From the IMG/VR virus record IMGVR_UViG_3300026274_000083, positions 1-43,084 of that record: a DNA stretch of 43,084 nt. One strand, written 5' to 3'. Made by a program: the position numbers and the translations under genes. Source of the DNA: a virus. Shown piece by piece: positions 14,110 to 22,421 of this stretch; position 1 is the first letter of the stretch; each line of letters opens with the position of its first letter. Below the pieces are notes generated by a model. That model was given only the letters and a program-made list of their open reading frames with translations. It was not told the origin of the DNA and made no database searches.

Positions 14110-14592
14110 ATGATCGTGGAAATCGAGGAACTGATGCAGCATTGGGCGCGCCAGTGCTGCCAGGTCGGCAATGGCGGTGGGTTGGGCAGCCCGATGGCGA
14201 CGATCATGGAGTGGGGCGGCAGTGCTCCCCGTGGCACGCCTGGGCCCCGGTTGCCTGGTGGTGGCGCTGGTATGGATCATGTCGCTTGCGAGATCGCGGC
14301 GGCGCTGGCCCAGCTTGAGCGTCAATCGGAAAAGGGGGCGCAACTGGTGAGGTTGGCTCATAACCGTTACTTGCCGGCGGAGCCCCTGACAGTGCGCAGT
14401 CAGTTGGCGTTGCTCGGGCTCTCCGGCGATGCCGACCGCACTTACAGGAACTGGGTGCATCGTCTTCACCAGCAGGTGCATGTCATCCTTACTGTGCGGA
14501 CCGCGACTACCCGAGGGCTTGGGCGGCGCAGTGGAGGCGTTGAAACGGATCTGACGTTGGTGTCGGCGGTGGGGCGGCGACAGGCGTCTTAA
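14110..14592 (+). CDS. Q-like late antiterminator candidate
   Basis: A 160-residue protein starting MIVEIEELMQHWARQC, with a glycine/proline-rich segment (GNGGGLGSPMATIMEW and GTPGPRLPGGG), helices from 60 on and an HTH-like TVRSQLALLGLSGDADRTYRNWVHRLHQQV (about 97-126). Length, the WxxW-like start and the C-terminal HTH resemble phi82-type Q proteins, and the gene sits just before the lysis and late genes with a terminator downstream. Start ATG 14110 follows AGGGGA by 8 bases; TTG 14104 and GTG 14107 are alternatives. The family assignment rests on layout, not a strong motif. Confidence 0.6.
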   Translation: MIVEIEELMQHWARQCCQVGNGGGLGSPMATIMEWGGSAPRGTPGPRLPGGGAGMDHVACEIAAALAQLERQSEKGAQLVRLAHNRYLPAEPLTVRSQLALLGLSGDADRTYRNWVHRLHQQVHVILTVRTATTRGLGRRSGGVETDLTLVSAVGRRQAS

Positions 14593-14725
14593 ACTCTGGC
14601 AGGTTGGAGGTGGTTATGGTGGCTACCGTGGGGCGCAGCTATCGATTTGGAGCGCTACCGTTTGTCGGAGTGGATTGCCTCAACCATGCGTCAAAGTTGC
14701 GTCAAAGTTGAGTCGAGTCGATGAA

Positions 14726-14751
14726 CCGAAAATAGCCCCTTTTCGGTTTTT
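14726..14751 (+). terminator. Terminator between Q candidate and lysis genes
   Basis: CCGAAAA, a 7-base loop, TTTTCGG and five T residues. Comparable in place to the lambda tR' terminator that Q overrides. Confidence 0.75.
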
Positions 14752-14861
14752 CCGGAGAGGGGTAAAAAGTCCCCACGATATGGAATTTGCGCCTCGGCGC
14801 TGACCTCGCACGTGCTGTGCAACCCGCCCCGGCTTTCGCTGGGACATCGAGAACCCTGCCT

Positions 14862-14883
14862 CCCCGGCGGGGTTTTCTTTTTT
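14862..14883 (+). terminator. Short CCCC/GGGG hairpin with T-rich tail
   Basis: CCCC-GGC-GGGG followed by TTTTCTTTTTT, about 37 bases before the holin. Hairpins of this kind recur ahead of several late genes here (20590, 24543, 26891, 36653) and may act as partial terminators or RNA-processing sites. Confidence 0.5.
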
Positions 14884-14919
14884 CGGCGTTCGGCGCCGGT
14901 CAACTTTTTGGGGCGTGAC

Positions 14920-15267
14920 ATGACGAACGAACAGCAAGCGCTGTTGGAAATGCCAATCTGGATGGTGATCGTACTTTCCTTGGTCGGCGGTGTATCGGGT
15001 GAGATGTGGCGGGCCGACAAGGACGGCATGCGTGGTTGGTCGTTGGTGCGGCGGCTGGCGTTACGGTCTGGTGCCTGTGTTGTCTGCGGGCTGTCCACCA
15101 TGATGCTGCTGTACGCCGCCGGGGTGTCGATTTGGACTGCGGGTGGTATCGGCTGTCTGACCGCAATGGCCGGTGCTGATGTCGCCATCGGTCTGTATGA
15201 GCGGTGGTTGGCGAAGCGCCTGGGCGTCAGTGAGGTGCCACCGGTTAATGGCGAGCCAGGGCAGTGA
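14920..15267 (+). CDS. LydA-type phage holin
   Basis: A 115-residue membrane protein with hydrophobic stretches at about 11-26 (IWMVIVLSLVGGVSG), 45-68 (SGACVVCGLSTMMLLYAAG) and 70-90 (WTAGGIGCLTAMAGADVAIG). The middle RADKDGMRGWSLVRR is a typical LydA/phage_holin_3 loop. Holins form inner-membrane holes that release the endolysin and time lysis. It is first in the late operon and overlaps the HNH gene's GTG start. Confidence 0.8.
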   Translation: MTNEQQALLEMPIWMVIVLSLVGGVSGEMWRADKDGMRGWSLVRRLALRSGACVVCGLSTMMLLYAAGVSIWTAGGIGCLTAMAGADVAIGLYERWLAKRLGVSEVPPVNGEPGQ

Positions 15268-15572
15268 CAGCCCCAGCCAAGACTCCCAGCCTTTACGGCT
15301 ACCGCTGGCAGCGGGCGCGCGAAGGCTTCCTGCGCAGTCATCCGCTGTGTGCCCGGTGTGAGCGCCAGGGGCTCGTCCAACCTGCCCGAATCGTTGACCA
15401 CATCGTCGCGCACCGGGGAGATCAGGATCTGTTCTGGGATCGGAAGAACTGGCAGTCGCTCTGTGGGCCCTGCCATGACTCGCACAAGCAGCGGTTGGAG
15501 AAGTCGGGCCGTGAGGTCGGCTGTGATCGCGGCGGAAAGCCCGTAGATCCGGGGCATCACTGGAACCGATAG
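15264..15572 (+). CDS. HNH endonuclease
   Basis: A 102-residue nuclease. C29xxC32 and C67xxC70 make the zinc ribbon around the HNH core, with VDHIVAH (D45-H46), N62 in KNWQSLCGPCH and H71/H74. Genes like this lie next to the small terminase in many HK97-type phages and support packaging at cos ends. The start is GTG at 15264, overlapping the holin stop. Confidence 0.9.
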   Translation: MTAPAKTPSLYGYRWQRAREGFLRSHPLCARCERQGLVQPARIVDHIVAHRGDQDLFWDRKNWQSLCGPCHDSHKQRLEKSGREVGCDRGGKPVDPGHHWNR

Positions 15573-15613
15573 CCGTTTTCAGCCGCGGGCGCACGGAAAT
15601 GGTGCGATTTTTA

Positions 15614-15637
15614 TCAAATGACAATCATTATCATTTG
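15614..15637. promoter_or_regulatory. Fur-box-like sequence
   Basis: The 19-mer at 15614-15632 matches the Fur consensus GATAATGATAATCATTATC at 15 of 19 positions, with one mismatch in its last 15. It lies in a larger dyad, CAAATGA at 15615-15621 and TCATTTG at 15631-15637. It stands in a 204-bp gap (15573-15776) between the HNH and small terminase genes, with no iron gene near. The match may be chance. Confidence 0.4.
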
Positions 15638-15776
15638 TGGGTGGGTAGGGGGGGTGAAAAAGCGTTTTTCGGACTCGTTCTAGACCGGTCGCCCCCTTTT
15701 GCTTGCATCGCCGGGGAAAATGGGAGGGGGGGGTATCAAGAAAAGGGCTCAATTTATTGAGTTTCAGGAGGTTCAC

Positions 15777-16310
15777 ATGGCTGGAAACAGCAACTCGGGG
15801 CGATCAGGAAAGCCCGCCGTCCTGCATTTACTGGACGGCAACAAGAGCAAGAAGCCCTTCAGCGAACTGATGGACGATCTCACGTCACCGGCAGTTCCCA
15901 TTGAAGCGCCACCGATGCCCGACTGTCTCAGCGACGGTGCTGTCGCCGAGTGGGAACGCATCGTGCCGGACTTGCTGCTGCTTGGCCTGGTCGCGAAACT
16001 GGACATGATGGCCCTCGCCACCTACTGCGAAGCCGTCGCCGACTGGAAGACATTCCGCCGTCGCATCACTGACCTCAACGCCGAAATGGGCGGGGCGGAC
16101 AAGGGCGACGTCCAGATCTTCAAGACGGGCGCCACTCAAATCTCCGTCTGGCGGCAGTTGGCGAACGATGCGGAGAAACGCGCAAACGCAGCCGGCTCGC
16201 TCTTCGGATTCTCGCCCATGGCGCGGCGCAATCTGAAGGTTACCCCGGTGCCTCAAGGTGAGCTGTTCCCCAATGAACAACGAGACACCGCCCAGAAGTA
16301 TTTTGGATGA
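15777..16310 (+). CDS. Terminase small subunit (P27 family)
   Basis: A 177-residue packaging protein. The MAGNSNSGRSGKPAVLHLLDGN start and the later PMPDCLSDGAVAEWERIVPDLLLLGLV and DMMALATYCEAVADW are hallmarks of the phage P27-type small terminase, which recognises phage DNA and stimulates the large subunit. A strong AGGAGG site precedes ATG 15777; the in-frame upstream region to 15699 is untranslated leader. Confidence 0.92.
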   Translation: MAGNSNSGRSGKPAVLHLLDGNKSKKPFSELMDDLTSPAVPIEAPPMPDCLSDGAVAEWERIVPDLLLLGLVAKLDMMALATYCEAVADWKTFRRRITDLNAEMGGADKGDVQIFKTGATQISVWRQLANDAEKRANAAGSLFGFSPMARRNLKVTPVPQGELFPNEQRDTAQKYFG

Positions 16311-18111
16311 AGACGATCGTGCAACGGCCTTTGCCCGCGCGGTAAAGGCCAAGCAGATCGTTGCTGGACCTGATGTTCGTAACGCCTGTCGGCGACACCT
16401 TCGCGACCTTCGCGACCTTCGCGACGGCCACAAGCGTGGGTTGTACTGGGATCTCGATGCGGCAAGGCATGCCATCGGCTACTTCGAAGACGTGCTGAAA
16501 CTCAACGGCGGCGAATATGAGGGGCTGAAATTCATCCTCGCGCCCTGGCAGGCCTTCGTCGTTGGCTCCTTGTTCGGTTGGAAGACTGAAGACGGGTACC
16601 GGCGGTTCCGGATTGCCTACATCGAAACGGGGAAGGGCAGCGGCAAGTCGCCTCTGGCGGCGGGTATCGGCTTGTATGGGCTGACCGCAGATGGTGAGGC
16701 CCGTGCCGAGATCTATGCCGCTGCGACGAAAAAGGACCAGGCCATGGTCCTGTTCCGCGACGCGGTGGCGATGACCGACCTGTCGCCGCACCTGAGTGGT
16801 CGCCTACACCAGTCGGGGACCGGGGAAAAAGTCTGGAACCTTTACTACCCGAACACGCGGTCGTTCTTCAAACCGATCAGCGCCGACGATGGCCAGTCCG
16901 GCCCGCGCCCGCACATGGCGCTGCTCGACGAGATCCACGAACACAAGACCGCTGCGGTCGTGAACATGATGCGCGCTGGTACCAAGCACCGGAAGCAAGC
17001 ACTGATAGTCATGATCACCAACAGCGGTACCGACAAGACCAGCGTCTGCTGGGAGCACCACGAACTGGGCTCACGGATCTGCGCCGGCAAGGAAGACAAC
17101 GACAGCTTCTTCGCATTTATCTGCAGCCTGGACAAGGGCGACGACCCCTTCAAGGACGAATCCTGCTGGGCCAAGGTCAACCCCAGCCTTGACTTCATCC
17201 TGGATGGCCAGACCGATGGCCTCCCAGGGCGGAAGTACTTGCGCGAGCAGGTGGCCGAGGCTCGGGGCATGCCCTCGAAAGAGGCTGTCGTGCGGCGGCT
17301 CAACTTCTGCGAATGGACCCAGGCCACCTCGCCGTGGATCTCGTGGGACGTTTGGAGCCAGGCCGCCGAACGGGTACGGATGTCTGTTCTGCGCAACCGA
17401 CCATGTGTCGGCGGCCTCGACCTGTCCAGCACCACTGACCTTACGGCTTTCGTGCTGCTGTTCTACCCGACGTTTGAGGATCCGCACTGGCGGCTGCTGC
17501 CGTACTTCTGGATCCCCGACGACAAGCTGGACGAACGCGAGAAGCGCGACAAGGTGCCGTACCTGGCTTGGATCAAGGCCAAGGAACTGGAAACGACCCC
17601 GGGGCGGGCGATCAGCAAACTGCATGTATTGCGCCGTATGCAAACCATCTGCGGCTACTTCGACGTGCGCAAGATCGCTTACGACCGCTGGCGGATCGAG
17701 GATTTGCAGCAGCTCCAGGAGGAGCACGACATCTCGCTGCCGGAACTGGTGCCGTTTGGCCAGGGCTACAAGGACATGGGCCCGGCGGTGGACGAGTTCG
17801 AGCGTCGCCTGCTGGGGCCCCGGACGAAGCCGGTTATCGACCCGGATGTCGCAGACGCGACCATCGTTGGTGCGGCCCTGGACGTTGAGCCTGTCGAGTC
17901 GTTGCGGCACGACGAAAATCCGGTCATGACCTGGTGCGCCAGTAACGCTGTGATCACCACTGACCCGGCCAACAACCGCAAGGCCGACAAGGCCAAGGCC
18001 ATCGGTCGCATCGACGGCATCGTCGCTTCGATTATGGCCACGGGCATCAGTGGCTCGATCGCACCCGGCAGCACCGGAACATCCATCTATGACGAAGGGG
18101 TAGGCATTTGA
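16273..18111 (+). CDS. Terminase large subunit
   Basis: A 612-residue packaging ATPase/nuclease. Walker A is GKGSGKS (120-126), Walker B MALLDE (215-220). The C-terminal RNase H-like nuclease starts with GGLDLSSTTDL (around 376-386) and includes later acidic residues. It cuts concatemers and pumps DNA into proheads. The start ATG 16273 (MNNETPP) lies inside the small terminase stop region; an in-frame GTG at 16258 is an alternative. A 9-bp unit CTTCGCGAC is repeated three times at 16399-16425, giving an LRD LRD LRD run near residue 43. Confidence 0.93.
   Translation: MNNETPPRSILDEDDRATAFARAVKAKQIVAGPDVRNACRRHLRDLRDLRDGHKRGLYWDLDAARHAIGYFEDVLKLNGGEYEGLKFILAPWQAFVVGSLFGWKTEDGYRRFRIAYIETGKGSGKSPLAAGIGLYGLTADGEARAEIYAAATKKDQAMVLFRDAVAMTDLSPHLSGRLHQSGTGEKVWNLYYPNTRSFFKPISADDGQSGPRPHMALLDEIHEHKTAAVVNMMRAGTKHRKQALIVMITNSGTDKTSVCWEHHELGSRICAGKEDNDSFFAFICSLDKGDDPFKDESCWAKVNPSLDFILDGQTDGLPGRKYLREQVAEARGMPSKEAVVRRLNFCEWTQATSPWISWDVWSQAAERVRMSVLRNRPCVGGLDLSSTTDLTAFVLLFYPTFEDPHWRLLPYFWIPDDKLDEREKRDKVPYLAWIKAKELETTPGRAISKLHVLRRMQTICGYFDVRKIAYDRWRIEDLQQLQEEHDISLPELVPFGQGYKDMGPAVDEFERRLLGPRTKPVIDPDVADATIVGAALDVEPVESLRHDENPVMTWCASNAVITTDPANNRKADKAKAIGRIDGIVASIMATGISGSIAPGSTGTSIYDEGVGI
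16399..16425 (+). repeat. Triplicated 9-bp unit in the terminase gene
   Basis: CTTCGCGAC three times in tandem, in frame (Leu-Arg-Asp). A slippage-prone tract whose copy number may vary among relatives. Confidence 0.8.
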
Positions 18112-18296
18112 ATCTTATCGAACTGGCTGCCTGGCTCGCCGGGCTGCTCGGCTTCGGCCTGCTGATCGGTGGCATCGCCCTGGTCCACGTCCCAGCGGCG
18201 CTGATTGTCGCCGGTCTGTTGCTGCTGGCCTGGGCCTACATCGCCGACAAGGCCGTTGCCGCCCAGCGCCGTCAAGCCAAACCGGGGGGTGGCTGA
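18108..18296 (+). CDS. Small two-helix membrane protein
   Basis: A 62-residue hydrophobic protein with two membrane helices (about 5-24 and 28-46) and a basic C-terminus. It starts at TTG 18108, overlapping the terminase stop. Short membrane ORFs between terminase and portal genes occur in related prophages, and the role is unknown. Confidence 0.6.
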   Translation: MNLIELAAWLAGLLGFGLLIGGIALVHVPAALIVAGLLLLAWAYIADKAVAAQRRQAKPGGG

Positions 18297-18298
18297 TC

Positions 18299-19570
18299 AT
18301 GTTCTTCAGCAGCCTTTTCGGCGCCCGCGACGGCCTGGTCAGCAACGACGGCACGGGACTCTGGAGCAGCTTGATCGGTTCCAGTCGATCGGCGGCCGGG
18401 GTCAAAGTCACCCCGGATAGCGCCCTGGCAATCACTGTCCTGCAAAACTGCGTCACGCTGCTGGCCGAGAGCGTGGCCCAGTTGCCACTTGAAATGTACC
18501 GCCGGCTGGGCGAAGGCAAGCGCGAGCCAGCGCTGAACCACCCGTTGTACGATGTGCTGCGATATCAGCCCAACGGCTGGCAAACGCCTTACGAATATCG
18601 CGAGTGCAGCCAGCTCGCAGCCGGGCTGCGCGGCAATGCTTTCAGCTATATAGACAGAAACGATGATGGCTCGGTGAAGGGGTTGTATCCGCTGCACAAC
18701 GACAAGGTCACCGTTCTGAAGGGGCACGACCTGCTGCCCTACTACCGGATCGGCGGTCACGACCCTTTGCCGATGCGCCTGATCCACCACGTGCGCTGGC
18801 ACACTAGAAACCACTACACCGGCATGTCGCCGGTAGAGCTGCATGCCGATGCGATCGGCCTGGCCCAGGCGGCGCGTCAGTACGCGAGCAAGTCCTTCTC
18901 CAACGGCACCGCGGTCAGCGGTGTGATCGAGCGGCCAAAGGAAGCGCCGGCGATCAAGAGCCAGGCCGGTATTGACACGATCCTCGACCAGTGGGGCCAG
19001 AAGTTCTCCGGCATCGATAACGCCAAGAAGGTGGCGATGCTCCAAGAGGGCATGACCTTCAAGCCTGTGTCGATGAACAACGTCGATTCCGAGTTGTTGG
19101 GGATTCTCAAGGTCACCGGTACCGACCTGGCACGGATCTACAAGATCCCACCGCACATGATCAACGACCTGGAGAAGGCCAGCTACAACAGCCTCGAGCA
19201 GTTGCTGATCCAGTACGTGATCTTCGCGTTGCTGCCGTGGGTCAAGCGGCATGAAGAAGCCATGATGCGCGACTTCCTGCTGCCTGCCGAACGCCGGGAG
19301 TACTTCATCGAGCACAACCTGTCCGGCCTGCTGCGGGGCGACCAGAAAAGTCGCTATGACTCCTACGCGGTCGGGCGGCAATGGGGCTGGCTGTCGATCA
19401 ATGATATTCGCCGGCTGGAGAACATGCCGCCGGTGGCCAGCGGCGACAGCTACTTGCAGCCGCTCAACATGACCGACGTAGCCCATGGGCTGCCGAATAT
19501 GAAAAACCCCGACGTCCGCGCCATGATCGAACAGCAGCGCGACGACATACTGAGGATGCTTGCCGCATGA
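18299..19570 (+). CDS. HK97-family portal protein
   Basis: A 423-residue portal protein: AITVLQNCVTLLAESVAQLPLEMYRR, HPLYDVLRYQPN, and IHHVRWHTRNHYTGMSPVELHADAI follow the HK97 portal pattern, with DLARIYKIPPHMI and a C-terminal helix-rich part. Twelve copies form the ring through which DNA enters and leaves. It overlaps the protease gene by ATGA (19567-19570). Confidence 0.95.
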   Translation: MFFSSLFGARDGLVSNDGTGLWSSLIGSSRSAAGVKVTPDSALAITVLQNCVTLLAESVAQLPLEMYRRLGEGKREPALNHPLYDVLRYQPNGWQTPYEYRECSQLAAGLRGNAFSYIDRNDDGSVKGLYPLHNDKVTVLKGHDLLPYYRIGGHDPLPMRLIHHVRWHTRNHYTGMSPVELHADAIGLAQAARQYASKSFSNGTAVSGVIERPKEAPAIKSQAGIDTILDQWGQKFSGIDNAKKVAMLQEGMTFKPVSMNNVDSELLGILKVTGTDLARIYKIPPHMINDLEKASYNSLEQLLIQYVIFALLPWVKRHEEAMMRDFLLPAERREYFIEHNLSGLLRGDQKSRYDSYAVGRQWGWLSINDIRRLENMPPVASGDSYLQPLNMTDVAHGLPNMKNPDVRAMIEQQRDDILRMLAA

Positions 19571-20550
19571 AACAACATCTACGGGCTACCAGCCTACTGT
19601 TCAATCAGCCGCTGCTAGTCACCCCCGATATGCTCGACTTGGGGGTGCGCTGGGCCAACCAGGCAATGAGTTTGAACATCGTCAACCTGAGCATGGGCGG
19701 GCTGTCCAGCCTGCCGACCGACACGAAGCTCTTCTACGATGACGACGACTACGAGCAACGCGCGGTCGAGAAGGAAGCACAGCGCAGGGAGATCATCGGC
19801 CGAACCGGCGTTGAGGTGATCCCGGTCTACGGCATATTGGTCAGCCGCGGGAGCCACCTGTCTGTCTGCGAAACCATGACCAGCTACGAAGGGCTGCGCA
19901 CGGCGCTCAACCAGGCTGTTGCCGATCCATTGGTCGAACACATCGTGCTCGATATCGACAGCCCAGGCGGAAACGCTGTCGGGGCGTTCGAGCTGGCGGC
20001 AGATATTCGTGCCGCAACCAAGATCAAGCCCATCACCGGTCTGGTCAATTTCATGGCGTACTCCGGTGGCTACCTTATCGCAGCGGCTTGTACGGAAGTG
20101 GTGGTGAGCCTCACGTCCGGCGTCGGTTCAGTCGGTGTGATCGCCAGTCATATGGATCGCTCACGGATGCTTGAGAGCGCCGGCGTCAAGGTAACCACAG
20201 TGTTTGCCGGGGCCCACAAAAACGACCTGACGCCGGACGAACCGATCAGCGATCAGTCGCTGCAGGTGCTCACCGATCGGGTTCAGGGGGCTTACCAGCT
20301 CTTCACCACCCACGTCGCCGAATACCGCAACCGCGATGTCGCCGACATCGTCGCCACCCAGGCGGCTTGCTACACAGGCCAGGCCGCCATTGACGTGGGG
20401 CTGGCAGATCGCATGGAAACGCCGCAGCTTGCCGTCGACAACCTCTCGCGAGCGGTGGCCCTCAGCCGAAGCCAGCGGCAAGGCGGCATCCAGGCGCGAC
20501 AACATATCAGTGTGCGGGCAGCAGCCTTCGCGATTCAGTCCCAGATTTGA
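19567..20550 (+). CDS. S49-family capsid maturation protease
   Basis: A 327-residue SppA/S49-type serine peptidase. LDIDSPGGNAVGA (128-140) forms the oxyanion region, MAYSGGYLIAA carries nucleophile S166, and AGAHKND carries general base K218. It probably removes the delta domain of the capsid protein during head maturation. The C-terminal part of typical ScfD or scaffold fusions is absent, so scaffolding is likely supplied by the capsid N-terminus. Confidence 0.9.
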   Translation: MKQHLRATSLLFNQPLLVTPDMLDLGVRWANQAMSLNIVNLSMGGLSSLPTDTKLFYDDDDYEQRAVEKEAQRREIIGRTGVEVIPVYGILVSRGSHLSVCETMTSYEGLRTALNQAVADPLVEHIVLDIDSPGGNAVGAFELAADIRAATKIKPITGLVNFMAYSGGYLIAAACTEVVVSLTSGVGSVGVIASHMDRSRMLESAGVKVTTVFAGAHKNDLTPDEPISDQSLQVLTDRVQGAYQLFTTHVAEYRNRDVADIVATQAACYTGQAAIDVGLADRMETPQLAVDNLSRAVALSRSQRQGGIQARQHISVRAAAFAIQSQI

Positions 20551-20589
20551 CCCTGACCCACTCTGACCGCGTTCGCGGCAGTGATACCG

Positions 20590-20612
20590 ACCGTCCTTGT
20601 GACGGTTTTTTT
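20590..20612 (+). terminator. Hairpin with T-run before the capsid gene
   Basis: ACCGTC, CTTGT loop, GACGGT and a T-run, 17 bases before the capsid start. It would reduce, not end, late transcription if antitermination is active. Confidence 0.7.
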
Positions 20613-20628
20613 ATGCCCAGGAGGCAGT

Positions 20629-21954
20629 ATGTCCCTTGTAACTCAACTGCGTAGCGAACGCGCCCAGCTCAATACCTCGATTCAGGCGCTGGCCAAGATC
20701 GAGGCGGACGGTGGTTCGTTGTCCGTCGAACAACTGGCTCAGTTCACCCAGCTCGGCATCGAATTCAACTCCCTGAACGAAAAGCTGGCTCGTGCAGAAT
20801 CGGCCGAGCGTGTGGCTGCGTCGACGGCGGTGGAGGTGGATGTCAGTGCGCAGGGCATCAACGGTCCGCCCAAAACACACATCAGTGGCCCGTATGCGGC
20901 GAAGCCAATCCCGGGCGCCAATATGGCCCAGATGGTGCGGGTTCTGGCGGCGACTCGTGGTGACCAGCATGCTGCAGCCAAGATGGCCCATGATGCTGGG
21001 ATGAATCCGGACATCGCCATGGCCCTCAGTACCGTTACCCCGGCCGCTGGTGGTGTGCTGGTTCCACAGAGTTTTTCCAGCGAAGTAATTGAGTTGCTTC
21101 GGCCAAAATCGGTTGTACGTAAAATGGGGACGGTCTCGCTCCCCCTGAATAACGGCAGCATGGCTGTCCCGCGTATCAAGGGTGGGGCAATTGTGGGTTA
21201 CATCGGTAGTGAAGAGGACATGCCCGCGACGGGTATGCAATTCGACGACCTCAAACTGTCGGCGAAGAAGCTCGCTGCTCTGGTGCCGATCAGTAATGAT
21301 CTGTTGGCCTACTCGGGTGTGAACCCCAACGTTGATCGCCTGGTAGTCAATGACTTGACCAGCGCGATTGGTCTTGCTGAGGACTTGTCTTTTCTGCGTG
21401 GCGCCGGTACCGGCAACATGCCCAAGGGCCTGCGCTTCTGGGCCCCGGCCTTCAACGTGTTCGCAGCTCCCGCCTCGCTGACACTGGAGGCCGTAGAGTT
21501 TGCGCTGTCGGCGTTGATCCTTCGCCTGGAGAACGCCAATGCCAACATGATCTCCCCAGGCTTTGTCATGGCTCCTCGCACCAAACGCTGGTTGGCTGCG
21601 TTGCGTGTTGGTGATGATGGTAAGGGGGCCAAAGCCTATCCTGAGCTCGACCAGGGCCTGCTGAAGGGCTTCCCGGTTGCCACGACCACCCAGGTTCCTA
21701 TCAATCTCGGGGTGGGTGGTGATGAATCGGAGATCCATTTCGCTGACTTTGCCGACTGTTTTATCGGCGAAGACGACTCCATGGTCATCGACTTCAGTAA
21801 GGAGGCAACCTACAAGGATGCCGAGGGCAATATGGTCAGCGCTTTCCAGCGCGATCAGACCCTGGTGCGCGTGATCGCCAAGCACGATTTCGGCCCGCGC
21901 CATGTCGAGTCGGTGGCGGTGATGACTGCCGTCAAGTGGGGCTCCAGCCTCTGA
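20629..21954 (+). CDS. HK97-family major capsid protein
   Basis: A 441-residue capsid protein. Residues about 1-100 are a helical delta-domain (SLVTQLRSERAQLNTSIQAL and on) that acts as scaffold and is normally cut off by the protease. The HK97 fold follows, with GGVLVPQSFSSEVIELLRPKSVVRKMGTVSLPL (about 140-170), ISNDLLAYSG, and LRGAGTGNMPKGL. Start at 20629 follows the AGGAGG site; the longer ORF from 20581 spans the hairpin. Confidence 0.93.
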   Translation: MSLVTQLRSERAQLNTSIQALAKIEADGGSLSVEQLAQFTQLGIEFNSLNEKLARAESAERVAASTAVEVDVSAQGINGPPKTHISGPYAAKPIPGANMAQMVRVLAATRGDQHAAAKMAHDAGMNPDIAMALSTVTPAAGGVLVPQSFSSEVIELLRPKSVVRKMGTVSLPLNNGSMAVPRIKGGAIVGYIGSEEDMPATGMQFDDLKLSAKKLAALVPISNDLLAYSGVNPNVDRLVVNDLTSAIGLAEDLSFLRGAGTGNMPKGLRFWAPAFNVFAAPASLTLEAVEFALSALILRLENANANMISPGFVMAPRTKRWLAALRVGDDGKGAKAYPELDQGLLKGFPVATTTQVPINLGVGGDESEIHFADFADCFIGEDDSMVIDFSKEATYKDAEGNMVSAFQRDQTLVRVIAKHDFGPRHVESVAVMTAVKWGSSL

Positions 21955-22008
21955 CGCACCTGGCCCGGCTCCCCGGGCCAGCCAATTACCTGTTTAGAGG
22001 GGCGGCTC

Positions 22009-22419
22009 ATGTTCGTAGCAATCGCGGTAATCGTAATTTTCCTCAAGTCTTGGCGCGGTTACGCCCCAGGTGAAATTGCAGGTTTCGATGAAGAAACCGC
22101 TGATGGTCTCTTCGCAGGTGGCTATGCCGAAGAGTACTCCGACGAAGAGTCATCGAAGGCTCCAGAAGTAGCTGATAGTAAGAAGAACAAGCCACCGGCG
22201 TCGAAGGGGGCGGGGAAATCCAAGGCTTCATCCAAAGCGCCACCCACACAACGCCCGGCTCCGCTCTCACCAACGTTGCCCTTGGAACCGGGGGAAGGTG
22301 GCGATGGTGAAGGGCCCGATGATGACGAAGGCGGTGCGGGTGCTGGGAATGCTGAGGGCGGTGAAGGTGCCGGAGCTGGCGAAGATGACACCACAGGTTA
22401 CGGCGAAGGCAAGCCATAA
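22009..22419 (+). CDS. Low-complexity acidic protein after the capsid gene
   Basis: A 136-residue protein with a short ordered start (VIVIFLKSWRGYAPGEIAGFDEETADGLFAGGYAEEY) and a long tail of Lys/Ser/Pro and then Gly/Asp/Glu repeats from about 45. The ordered part resembles small head-associated proteins that follow the capsid gene in this phage group. The function is unknown, and the tail may vary quickly. GAGGGGCGG serves as ribosome site. Confidence 0.65.
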   Translation: MFVAIAVIVIFLKSWRGYAPGEIAGFDEETADGLFAGGYAEEYSDEESSKAPEVADSKKNKPPASKGAGKSKASSKAPPTQRPAPLSPTLPLEPGEGGDGEGPDDDEGGAGAGNAEGGEGAGAGEDDTTGYGEGKP

Positions 22420-22421
22420 TC

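Larger units (their letters stand above)
14593..14919 (+). promoter_or_regulatory. Late control region after Q candidate
   Basis: No full gene. The stretch holds an exact tandem 11-bp repeat GCGTCAAAGTT (14688-14698, 14699-14709), then GAGTC twice (14710-14719), then the terminator at 14726-14751, then a short hairpin with T-rich tail before the holin. A 29-codon stretch from 14638 (AIDLERYRLSEWIAST and on) reads like coding sequence but has no start, so it may be a remnant. The tandem repeat before a terminator is where a Q-type protein would be expected to act. Confidence 0.5.

Noticed and set aside
13781-14110. 109-codon plus ORF after the primase
   Set aside because: Composition is dictated by the TGTTGGGT repeats (Val, Cys, Trp, Gly runs) and it has no ribosome site; treated as non-coding.
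18272-19486. 404-codon minus ORF opposite the portal gene
   Set aside because: Shadow of the portal gene in GC-rich DNA; no ribosome site and no recognisable domain.
20611-21903. 430-codon minus ORF opposite the capsid gene
   Set aside because: Shadow of the capsid frame; the sense protein is unmistakably an HK97 capsid protein.
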